DNA of 64,000 nucleotides from Trichobilharzia regenti (Eukaryota; Platyhelminthes; Trematoda; Strigeidida; Schistosomatidae). The stretch's first letter is position 1. Each line of letters opens with the position of its first letter. The notes beneath the pieces are model-generated. The model searched no databases and was not told where the DNA came from. It saw only the letters and a program-made list of their open reading frames with translations. Positions 45,360 through 54,291 of the stretch are shown piece after piece. Made by a program: the position numbers and the translations under genes. Where the stretch lies: the NCBI GenBank assembly GCA_944472135.2, contig OX235262.1:61724440-61788439 (forward strand), in the 5' to 3' direction.

Positions 45360-45645
45360 TTGGGGGGGATTGATCATCAGGTGATATCAGTTAGAGGACC
45401 ATTGGAAAACCTGAGAGTACTGGACAGCTGTTACGACATAGTTTTGGACCCTTCAGCGGTACGCACCTACTGCGGTTCGAACGCAGAACCTCCTGGTTAC
45501 AAAGCTAGTAAGCTCGTAGAACATTAAGCCACTATGACGTGATGCAATAAACTATCAATTCTAACTCCTAACAATTCAAGGCTATTCATGATGAAATCCG
45601 CCAACCAATCAAACAAAATCTCCACAAAACCAATACTTGAAAAGA
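45360..45645. mobile_element. HHR-repeat family A, inverted with forward end
   Basis: 45360-45545 (-): gtgatatcagttagaggacc, gagtactggacagctgttac, acccttcagcggtacgcacc, gcggttcgaacgcagaacct. GAAA is GUAA, so the ribozyme is dead. 45575-45645 (+): ctattcatgatgaaatccgc, caaaaccaatacttgaaaag. Confidence 0.75.
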
Positions 45646-45694
45646 TTAACATTTTGTGGGCTAACTTGCTTATATACTACTGAATGATTTATAT

Positions 45695-46125
45695 AGTCTG
45701 AATTCAACCACTCCTCTCAGCATTGCTTTTCACTTGGACTGAAGTGATCTGACCACCAGATAACAGTTTCGCTCGTTTGGGATTTAGTCTTTCAGTATTC
45801 TAACCAGAAACACTTAGATCAGGCAGTTGAATCATTTCAAACCACTTCATTTCCGGCCAGCTACCACAGTGAACTTGTATGAGAATTCATTTGAGTTTAT
45901 TTTAGAAATCAAAATTTTCCTGCTCACAGTATGTAATTTGTCTGATAGCATTAATGATGATCTACAATGCAAAGTGAAAGTGAGGCGATTTCAGCAAGAA
46001 AAACATCAAAAATCAAACAAAGCTAGATAGCCATTTCAACTTAGTTTAGGACTTTTCATCAGTGTGAATGTATGATTCAAATCTTCAGGTTATGAAGCCG
46101 ACTCGTCGGACTCTTAGACATCAAG
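45695..46125 (-). mobile_element. HHR-repeat family A, two very old fragments
   Basis: At about 45765-45800 the reverse strand retains actgaaagactaaatccc and gagcgaaactgttatctgg. At 46025-46125 it retains a B-box-like region and atttcaacttagtttaggac followed by ttcatcagtg. Low similarity. Confidence 0.4.
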
Positions 46126-46704
46126 TTGGAATTCACTTTAAGAAGTCTGATGAGCAGAGACGGTAATATATTTCAAATTTATTCTAATTGACAGACAATT
46201 ACTTAATTATGCACAAACAGAGAAAGTATAATATCCATTCAGAATAAAAATTGGAACTGAGAAGAAAATTCCAGCCTAATCAGGTTTAGAAACAGCTTTT
46301 GTCTAGCTTCTCGTGAGAATAAGTGAAGTGATCTGTTTGTTGATTAGCTCTATAATGCTAAACTACAGCATTAATCCAGAATACAGCTTCGGATTCATTA
46401 CCATATATATATCCATCTGCCTATGTGTGGATCACTTCATATAAAAGATACTTTTCTATTAATTGTGATTCATCAAACATTTATCTTCTTTTGACCTTTG
46501 ACATAAATTTTAGCTCAAAATTCATTCATTTTTGTAAGCAAATATAAACTCTTCATTCTTAGAGTGAACATAAAATTTTTGGATCCTACAATTTCAGTCA
46601 CGTTCGTTGTTTAATGTTCGTCAGATGAAAACAGATACCTTCTAGACAACATTTCTAATGATTACTTCAATATGAAGTGAATTGCTTTGGAATTCTTCAT
46701 TATA
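46126..46704. other. Unassigned AT-rich DNA
   Basis: Nothing supportable; ends in an ATT tract at the RTE junction. Confidence 0.4.
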
Positions 46705-47060
46705 TATTATTATTGCTACCTTGGGTTCCTAGTGGAGCATAGGGATTCAACTGCACGTCTCCACTTGCTTCCCTCTTCTGCTCTACTTTTCCCTGCATCC
46801 ATGTTAGTCCATACTCTTTCAACTCCTCTTCACACGATCTCCTCCATGTCACCCTTGCACTGACGTCCCACTCACCGCCTCCCTTTCGGGTTCCACTCGA
46901 GGGCTTGACGCGTGCGCGATGTCACCCAGCGGCTTCCTCAGCGAGTGTCCAATCCATCTCCACTTTTTCCTGCATATTTGTTGGTTGGCGATTGTTTCTT
47001 GTTTTGTTTATTCCCATAGTTCCTTGTTGGTGATTCTTTCCGGCCATCTGATCTTCATAA
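46705..47060 (-). mobile_element. RTE-like retrotransposon 3' end (R6)
   Basis: tattattattgctaccttgg, gttcctagtggagcataggg, atctcctccatgtcaccctt, gttccactcgagggcttgac, through to cttgttggtgattctttccg. Short 5'-truncated copy of the R4 type. Confidence 0.85.
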
Positions 47061-47999
47061 TTTCTAATAAATGTCCCTTCTGATGACCCTGACCTTCAGC
47101 AAGTTTCTAATCTAGAGGATTCCAAAAAGCTTGGTACTCCAACTAGCTTTTTCTCAACATGCATACTAACATAAAATTAAGTGATTAATCCAATACAGAA
47201 TGACTCAAATGAGGGAAAAGGTTAAATACAAGGTCAAAAAAAAACCATTGACACCATCACAAATTATCACAAGGATAGTAAAAATTCTGAGGACTGTCAG
47301 TCACGGTCAGGGAAGTTAGGAGAAGCAGTTATATCAGCTATGAGGAATTCAAAAATACTCATTTTACATTAAATTCCGAAGGTATTGTCTAAAAGAATGT
47401 TGAAATTCATACGATTAAGCCGTTCGCGTTTACATGACATAACGGTTGAGCTAGGAATCTTCTCTATATAGTATCTAAATGAATACTTTCATTTAATGCA
47501 TGCATATGACTCATCTTCTTCACAATCAGTAGAAGCAGAAGTTTCTCTAAGAAGTGGTAAGGAGAATAGAGTGTCATTCACTCATAAATTTTACATAATA
47601 ATTTGCACCTATAGTGAAGCAATTTTATTTCCTACAGTAATCAGTTTTGTGTGAAAGATTATAAGAATTTCGGAAGTGGATTTTATAAACGGATTCTATT
47701 GACCTTTTTGTTAAAGTATTCGTAAAATTCAATATGCTTACCTTAACTGAACTTATTAAGTAAACAGGCAGGATATTATTGTTACTTCTTTATTAAATAT
47801 AATATCGAGCAAATCTAGACTGACTGACAGAACAATTAATTCCATATATTAACTGTTAACTGAAATAGTGATTTCAAAAAAAAAGAATAAATTATCAAAT
47901 TTTAGGTTTTTGTAGGGATTTGGACAAATCTCATCTCAGATTTTGTCGCTAATTGACATCCATTGTAACCACTGGAGTTTAAAATATCAGGGTGAATTG
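47061..47999. other. Unassigned AT-rich DNA
   Basis: Nothing supportable. Confidence 0.4.
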
Positions 48000-48660
48000 G
48001 ATGCTGATCGACAGTACTGGTTGGCGGTAACGACATATCGTCCTCCCGAAGCATTGAAAACGGACCCAGAGAGTACGGGAGATGTGCTCACGCCATTATT
48101 GCAAAAGGTTTAGAAGGAAGGAACGTTGTCTGCTGACTGGAAGAACGAATGAAGACCTCAGAGCCAGCCAGAATCAGAGAGACAAGATATGACTTCATCA
48201 ATCTGAAACAGTTTTTGTAAATACTCCTCTCCAACCGGTATAAAGACCAATATTTAGACTTTTATCACAAATGTGAAGTCAGTTCTTCTACTATACTGGT
48301 GGGAAACTTGCTCTGCGTGTCACGAAAAATATTTCCAACACATTACAGACTTTTATCAACAGCTGTCTGTGATGGCAGATGGTCGGTCAGAAAGAATTGG
48401 AGGCAAACCAACGAAGAGCCAACCATACAACAGATATGCAAGAGAAAATCGGAGTGGATTGGACAGGGATTGAGGAGGCCGTCGAATGAAATCGCGCACG
48501 ATGCAGGCCGCTGTTGGAGTGGAATCTCAACAAGAAGCCATGAGTGGTTCGTCAGTGCAAGGGTGACATGGAGAAGATCGTGAGAGAGGTAGGTGAAAGA
48601 TTCTGATCAATCGTGGCCTTAGCTGAAGACGAAACAGAAAACAGAACAAAGTTGAGATGT
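48000..48660 (+). mobile_element. RTE-like copy with internal deletion, 5' part (R7)
   Basis: 48045-48150 encodes the endonuclease-RT linker (PPEALKTDPESTGDVLTPLL, then ADWKNE). The RT core is missing, and from about 48270 the C-terminal region follows (SVLLLYWWETCSACHEKYF, KRKSEWIGQGLRRPSNE). A PLE inserted at 48661 splits off the 3' end, which resumes at 49454. Confidence 0.8.
48647..48660. repeat. Target-site duplication of PLE P2, left
   Basis: caaagttgagatgt, matching 49454-49467 (caaagttgggatgt) with one mismatch. RTE coding sequence continues across the two copies. Confidence 0.8.
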
Positions 48661-48785
48661 GCAATTGATAGTGTTCTCTGAGCTCCTTGGTTTAATTGCG
48701 GAGCTTTCATCGTCTTTCTGGACGACATCTTCAGCGCAGTATTTAGGATAAAGTGAAATGATTTAAATTTCTTCATGAGTCTCCC
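48661..48785 (-). repeat. PLE P2 inverted terminal repeat, left
   Basis: Reverse complement of 49291-49415; carries the same hammerhead on the reverse strand at 48697-48738. Confidence 0.9.
48697..48738 (-). ncRNA. PLE hammerhead, left arm
   Basis: Mirror copy of 49338-49379 on the opposite strand, with identical sequence. Antisense to the element's coding strand. Confidence 0.6.
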
Positions 48786-49242
48786 ATATATCAGAAACAT
48801 CTCTGAAATAACGGCTAGAATAATGAAACCGTTTGATATAGATGTAGCACACAAACCAGCTGAATCGCTTAATTCCATCTTATGCAAACCAAAAGATCCG
48901 ATAGAAAAGGGAGATAAAATTAACACCATTTACAAAATAAATTGTGTGAACTGTAACAAACATTACATCGGCCAAAGTGGGCGTCCCCTTCGAATTAGAA
49001 TCAAGGAACACAAATCAGCCGTGAAAAGACATGATATAAATTCTTTAGTATCAATACATTCAGACGATCATGGACATCAATTTGATTGGGATAATGTCAA
49101 AATCTTAAACAGAGGAAACACCAAATGTGCCAGAGAATTCCTAGAAGCCTGGTACTCAAATGAAAACGCAATTAATAAACACGTTAATATAGATGAAATA
49201 TACCAACTAATAAGAAGTAAATTAGGTGATCAGAAAGTTTAA
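48775..49242 (+). pseudogene. PLE C-terminal GIY-YIG endonuclease frame
   Basis: A 155-residue open frame. It lacks the reverse transcriptase and starts in the connector. In PLEs this domain nicks DNA for target-primed reverse transcription. Visible features: I52-Y53, C57-x-x-C60 (zinc-binding-like, a PLE hallmark), H63-Y-I-G66, R73 of the R-I-R-I block, E78-H79, H95/H99, and E121/E124 in the REFLEAW block, one likely to be the catalytic Glu. The domain looks intact, but the protein is a truncated relic. The first Met lies in the inverted repeat, so it is not a true start. Confidence 0.82.
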
Positions 49243-49290
49243 AATCCCAATCAATAGAAAACGGTCAATAAATATCTAAAGATGGTTACC

Positions 49291-49415
49291 GGGAGACTCA
49301 TGAAGAAATTTAAATCATTTCACTTTATCCTAAATACTGCGCTGAAGATGTCGTCCAGAAAGACGATGAAAGCTCCGCAATTAAACCAAGGAGCTCAGAG
49401 AACACCATCAATTGC
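49291..49415 (+). repeat. PLE P2 inverted terminal repeat, right
   Basis: Starts gggagactcatgaagaaatt and ends accatcaattgc; pairs with 48661-48785. Confidence 0.9.
49338..49379 (+). ncRNA. PLE hammerhead with G-C swapped stem III
   Basis: Stem I UGCG (49338-49341) with CGCA (49376-49379); core CUGAAGA (49342-49348); stem II UCGUC/GACGA with small bulges; GAAA (49368-49371); G372 opposite C373, followed by U-C, giving GAAAG-CUC where most hammerheads have GAAAC-GUC. Stem III has no loop, as in other PLE hammerheads thought to act as dimers. Confidence 0.65.
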
Positions 49416-49453
49416 AAATCATCCACCTGAGTTACAAATCTTTTCTATTATTT

Positions 49454-49515
49454 CAAAGTTGGGATGTATTGTTGAAGCCTTATGTTCTACCCAGAACCCA
49501 AGGGAGTAAGGAATA
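49454..49515 (+). mobile_element. RTE-like copy R7, 3' end after PLE
   Basis: Starts with the right TSD (49454-49467), then gttgaagccttatgttctac, ccagaacccaagggagtaag, ending in AATAATAATAA: the family's usual 3' terminus. Confidence 0.85.
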
Positions 49516-49534
49516 ATAATAAATCGCTAAATGA

Positions 49535-49705
49535 CAGAAGTTTAAATTTTTATGTGTTTTGAATTCCAATCCAAAGGCCTAATATTCAATGGCCAGGACT
49601 CATATCCTTAAGGTCATGGATTCGATCTTTGACGTGATTGTGCGTGTGCAACTCTGAACATTTGCAAAATGGACCAAAATAGCTGTTCAATGATTCTCAT
49701 ACTAA
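49535..49705 (+). mobile_element. HHR-repeat family A, old fragment
   Basis: aaatgacagaagtttaaatt, aaggtcatggattcgatctt, tgcgtgtgcaactctgaac. The hammerhead is unreadable. Confidence 0.4.
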
Positions 49706-50079
49706 AATGTTTTTATAAAGAAATATAAACTGAAGACAATTTTTTCAAATGCAGACTTTAGTGAAATGTATAATAGGGATGTGAAATGATTTCCTGAACT
49801 CAGGCATGAGTACAGCGAAGTTTATGAATGTGATCTGAGTCCTACCATGAACAAAATTCCCATTCCCGTTTAATAATGATATTATTAGCAATAGTAATAA
49901 GAGCCTTATTCTGTACAAAATGTTTACGCAGTATACAGAGTTCTAGGCGTAACTTACTGCGTAATATTTTCTCTTCATTCAGGCTTTCAAAAAAAGGTCT
50001 GTAGTACCTCATATGACATGACGCGGTTCGATATGCTACATTTCTCTCGTTTTCAAGATATCCATATCATTCAAGTGTT
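49706..50079. other. Unassigned DNA
   Basis: Nothing supportable. Confidence 0.4.
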
Positions 50080-50305
50080 ATGTCGTGAATTGGCAGAAGT
50101 TAAAATTCAAGGACCATTGGATCGGGTCCCAATGGCTTAATGGTATACGAGCTCACCTTGTAACCGGAAGGTCCTGGGTTCGAATCCCGGTGGGTGCGTA
50201 CTGCTGAAGAGTCCCAAACTAGGACGAAACAGCTGTCCAGTACTCCCTGCAGGTTTTCCAATGGTTCTCTAACTAATGTCAGCTCATGGTGAAATCCTGA
50301 ATATC
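50080..50305 (+). mobile_element. HHR-repeat family A, youngest-looking copy
   Basis: tcgtgaattggcagaagtta, tggcttaatggtatacgagc (A-box region), aggtcctgggttcgaatccc (B-box), hammerhead, ggttctctaactaatgtcag, ending ctcatggtgaaatcctg. Every block is near the family consensus. Confidence 0.88.
50198..50243 (+). ncRNA. Hammerhead ribozyme, family A, intact
   Basis: Stem I GUACUG (50198-50203) with CAGUAC (50238-50243); core CUGAAGA (50204-50210); stem II GUCC (50211-50214) with GGAC (50222-50225); GAAA (50226-50229); palindromic CAGCUG in the stem III position; cleavage predicted after C50237 of GUC. It begins 16 bases after the tRNA-like B-box core, so a Pol III transcript from the head would contain it. 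Confidence 0.78.
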
Positions 50306-51014
50306 CATATCAGTAGGTTGAAAGTCAGTTAAAAATGTGTGTGGGTACCTTACGTAACCCAAGGACATAACTGAGAGGTTAAAATAATGAGCATTAGAGA
50401 AAATTTTAATGCAGTATATTGGATAGAAAGTCAGATAGCCTAGTAATTCAAGCAAGCAGTCCTATTAGTCGTCATCACTAGCTATTACTTATCATCAGAT
50501 CAATTCAAAACTGTCTTAGTTCAACGAACAACTACTAAATATCTCATTTCCTTTGTTTCTGAATACATCTTGATTACAGACCATCCATTATATTATTTTT
50601 TCAGTATAACATCAGTTTCTTATGTATGAATCCCAGTATATGCGAAGATTACTTCAGATAATGGAACACATTATTCATTATCGAATCATTCATTTTGGCA
50701 AAATTAAATAAGACCGTAAATTTATATCCTTCTGCTATTAACGGCTGATACTTGTTCCGAAATTGGTTGATCATCAAAGCCCTGTATATCATCTGATGAG
50801 TCCTCGACCTTTGAAGTGGTATGGGTACCGACTTCAAAAAGGTGAAGGTGAATGCAAACACAGTATCTGAACCAGTATGAAACTTGCTAAATACCACCAT
50901 TAGATGACATCTATCAAAATTATAGCCGTACATGAAGAATTTGTGCACACATCTTTTATGTCATCGTGGTCAGAATAATTATATGACGAGTGTATGAAGT
51001 ATAAATATTATTCT
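50306..51014. other. Unassigned DNA
   Basis: A 99-residue reverse frame (50948-50649) has no recognisable domain or splice context. Confidence 0.4.
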
Positions 51015-51835
51015 TTTGCGTTTCGAATGGAACATACAGCTTCAACAAAACATCTCAACTTTGTTCTGTTTTCTTCCATCCTTTTCATGTGGGTCCACGA
51101 TTGATCAGAATCTCTCACCTCCTCCTCGTGCAACCTCTTGAATGTCATACTGGTACTACCCACTTGGCGCTTCCCTTTTGAGTTCCACTTGAGCAATGGT
51201 CTGCATTACGCGCGATATCATTTGATAGTTTCCTCAATGTATGCCAATCTATCTCTATTTTCTCTTGCATATTTGTTCAGCAATAGCCTCTCTCCCCAGC
51301 AAGCTTTACTGGTCGCCAGTTCTTTCCGTCTGGCCCTTTTATCTTCAGTATGAAGCCAGTGAAGACAGCTGTTGATAAAAGTATGTAGCTTGTTGGAAAT
51401 TCTTTTCACAACGCGCAGTGCAAGTTTTTGACTGATATAACAAAAGAACTGACTTCACATTTGTGTTTAAAATCCCGGATCTTGCTCTTTATAATGGTTA
51501 CAGCAGAGGATTTCCCAACTGGCTCCAGACTGTTGAAGGCGTATCTTGCCTTTCTGAATTTGGCTGGTTTTGACACCTTCATCCATCCCGACTGCGTGTA
51601 GTCGAAACAGTACTGGCTGCCTTAATAAGTAAAAGAATTAACCTCTGTCAAATCTCTCCCGTTGAAGGTGACTGATGCTGATTGTTGTTGTCGCTGTCTC
51701 TGCTGGTTAGTTATCTTCATTACCTCCTTCTTCTCTCTGTTCACCTGGAGTCCTGTCTTCGCCGTCTGCTTCTTCAGTTAGTCTGTTGCACTTTATGAAG
51801 TAGCGGGCAGTTTTCGATGTGACTATATTAATAAT
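51015..51835 (-). mobile_element. RTE-like retrotransposon 3' fragment (R8)
   Basis: Starts gtttcgaatggaacatacag. The reverse strand encodes, in pieces, SIRNAKE-type end, YARENRDRLAYIE, a K-IKGPDGKN region, and at 51660-51720 the NQQ-rich NKT-E segment. Its 5' edge lies near 51835. Confidence 0.78.
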
Positions 51836-52149
51836 AATAACGATAGTAAAAAAAACGCAAGCTTTTTCTCATTAACGGAATAAAAAAGTTTCCAGTGTCT
51901 TAGAGATAAAATACTTTGCCACATATTTTTTTTATATGTGTGACTTAGGATACTTCATTATTTTCCAGGGTGATCGTCTTGATGACGTGGTTAATTCCTG
52001 TCTCCTTTAAGGTGTGCTTGCTGAGATTTAAATATTGTTAGATAAATGGAACCAACTGAAGAAAAGATCTGTTCGACCAACATTTGTTCTTATCGATGCT
52101 CATAAATCTAGTATAGTTACTCTGCAGTCTCAATAGTCTGCATCACCTC
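51836..52149. other. Unassigned DNA between two RTE fragments
   Basis: No feature seen; the flanking RTE fragments point away from each other with their 3' ends outward. Confidence 0.4.
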
Positions 52150-52690
52150 ATCTTTATTTCACCATCAGAAAACGGCAGAGCAGACTTTCATCATTCTGAA
52201 ATTAGTGTGGAAATCTGCTTCTGTCATCACAAACAAGATCTAGATCTCGAGCACCACTTTTAAGTCAAGCTGTCCTTCTGTAAGTGTCAGAAACTTGGCA
52301 CGTCATAAATAGCATTTTCGAAAACCTGCTGAAGGTTTCAATCAACACCAGTCTTCATTGGCTAGATAGTGAAGATGAGATGGCTAGAAAGAACCAGTAA
52401 GAAGGCACCCTGGCAAAGAACCGACAAAGAACCTTCGCCTGACAAAGAAAAATGCTGAAGAGGAATATGGAGATGGATCGGGCACATGCTGAAGAAACCA
52501 CTGGATTATGTCGCACGCCAGGCCCTCAAGTGGAACGATGAATTCGGGCGTTGGTTCGAGAGTGACATGCAGGAGATCGTTTGAGGAGATGAGGAAGCCA
52601 TCTTAAGGGGACTGCAGAGAATAGGGTGAAGTAGAGATTTGTTGCTGAAGCTTTATGTTCCACTTAAATCTCAAGGGAGTTATAATAAAC
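52150..52690 (+). mobile_element. RTE-like retrotransposon 3' fragment (R9)
   Basis: Pieces of the C-terminal ORF: aagtgtcagaaacttggcac, gaagaggaatatggagatgg, atcgggcacatgctgaagaa (RNMEMDRAHAEE in one frame, RRWIGHMLKK in another), ending ttccacttaaatctcaaggg and an ATAATAAA run. It lies about 190 bases upstream of the receptor exon's splice acceptor. Confidence 0.75.
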
Positions 52691-52860
52691 AATAACTGTT
52701 TTGTATTATGAAAAATACCTAGAAAAATTTATGCAGTTTCGAGAACCGATTTGGATAATATGTAAAAAGAGTTAGTAGTACTTAATAATGCGTAGAATGA
52801 ATATTTGTTCGATATAACTTAATTGCCTCCAAGATAGCATTACTCCTTACCTGTTAATAT

Positions 52861-52880
52861 TTTCTTTTTTTGTCTAACAG
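52861..52880 (+). promoter_or_regulatory. 3' splice site of receptor exon
   Basis: tttctttttttgtctaacag: a strong pyrimidine tract ending in CAG. It shows that an upstream exon, probably 5' UTR, exists outside or upstream in the window, and it rules out the TTG at 52870 as a start. Confidence 0.8.
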
Positions 52881-54285
52881 ATACTATTCAACGTCAACTC
52901 TCTTCATGAATTTCGGTAAACAGCCTCAAGTAACTGCTGTTACCCTTTTTCTGATATATATTCATATAGTTCAGTCAGTTCCGATGGAGACAAATGAAGT
53001 GAAAAGTAGTTTTTTAACTAACAACAATATAACAGCACACAACACTTCAGATGGAACTATTTTTCAAGTCTATCCAACATGGATTGACTTCGCTACACGG
53101 TTTGTTCCAATGGCATTATTTGTCGATCGATATGTCACCATAATTTATTATATACTCGGTTTCCCGGGTAATTTACTCTCCTTAATTATATGGTCTAACA
53201 AAAGAATGGTTCGAGAGAATTCAGCTGCTGTCTATCTGGCTGCTTTATCTATCAATGACATTATTGTTTTAATTTTTGCGCTGCACAGAGATTTATCACG
53301 TGTTTGGAATATTCATCAACATTTTTACCCAGGATCATGTGAAGTTCAGAATATCTTATCACCAGCTGTACAGTATGCTTCACCATTATTTGTTCTTGCT
53401 TTTACTGTGGAAAGATGGTTAGCTATATGTAAACCATTCGCTATAGATAGAATATGCAGTCCAAGAAGAGCAATCTATATATGTTTCTCAATTATTATTG
53501 GAACAATTTTAGTTTGTTCTGGGCATGCATATATATTTATTACTGAAAATAATACATGTAATAAACGTCATATAAATGCTTTAATAGTTAGTGTATACTT
53601 GTCATGTTTAGAAGCTGTATTTGCTGGTGTTGTCCCATTACTGGTGTTAATTTTCAATTGTTTAGTTATCAAAGAACTTGCAAAAGTTCATCGAGCTAAT
53701 AAACAATTAGCACTGATGTCTAATCATTTATCCTCTTCATCGACAACAGCATCAATGTCAGTCACTGCACAAAATGAATCACAAATTAAATCAAAAATAT
53801 TACATAAAAATAAGATTAAATCTTGTTTTAAAAGTTTATTTTCATCACAGAGCACATGTAGACATTCATCTGCTATACAATCTAATCGAAAGCAAACAAA
53901 TGATAAGCTGATTACAACAAATCCGTCTATTGAAACAAATCTAAATGTGCGTAGTTCACGAGAAATACCAAAGTATTCGGATAAATCACCGGCTTCTAGG
54001 CATCCAGTTAATTCATTTGATAATAATAATAATAATAATAGTCGACCGACAATTAATGGACGACCTCATATCTCTAGTCGTATAAGTTCTGATGTTGTTG
54101 GATTAGATTTTAATGCATCAAGAAAAAGTTCACATGGTAAACGTACTAGTCCAAGTTTTAAATCGACAACATTAATGCTGCTGACTATTAGCTTTTATAC
54201 AATTTTAACAACACTACTCGGTGGTCTTGTCTACTTAATTCATCAAACTCAAGAGGAACCAAATATGAATGTCACAGAAATGGAG
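52881..54285 (+). CDS. Rhodopsin-family peptide-type GPCR, large exon (TM1-TM6)
   Basis: An exon of a class A G-protein-coupled receptor, a plasma-membrane protein expected to couple a ligand, most likely a neuropeptide, to G proteins. From Met at 52906 the exon gives 460 codons. Residues 9-24 form a hydrophobic signal peptide (VTAVTLFLIYIHIVQS). N-glycosylation sites are at N41 and N46. TM1 is about 75-96 with the GN motif (G88-N89); TM2 105-126 with N-D; C145 before TM3 and C218 in loop 2 make the usual disulfide. TM3 ends E169-R170-W171, in place of D/E-R-Y. TM4 is about 187-212, TM5 223-253 with a Pro, and TM6 421-446. Loop 3 is about 165 residues, Ser/Asn-rich with an N run at 373-378 encoded by AAT repeats. 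The exon ends in phase 0 at GAG|GTAAGC, so TM7 with NPxxY is on a later exon. Closest in style to flatworm peptide/orphan rhodopsin receptors; the ligand cannot be assigned. Confidence 0.85.
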
Positions 54286-54291
54286 GTAAGC
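54286..54291 (+). promoter_or_regulatory. 5' splice site of receptor exon
   Basis: GAG|GTAAGC, a good consensus donor. Reading through it gives only five more codons before a stop and would leave the receptor without TM7. Confidence 0.75.

Larger units (their letters stand above)
48661..49453 (+). mobile_element. Penelope-like element P2, nested in RTE
   Basis: A 793-base element: 125-base inverted arms at 48661-48785 and 49291-49415 (one mismatch found by eye), a GIY-YIG frame between them, and a 38-base 3' tail (49416-49453) also present in P3. Flanked by a 14-base TSD. It is 5' truncated: the reverse transcriptase is absent. Confidence 0.87.

Noticed and set aside
48552..48929. 125-residue reverse ORF
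   Set aside because: It is antisense to the RTE end, the PLE arm and the start of the PLE frame.
52870..52905. TTG at 52870 as the receptor start (477 residues)
   Set aside because: It lies inside the pyrimidine tract and AG of a strong splice acceptor at 52861-52880; the ATG at 52906 follows and opens directly into a signal peptide.
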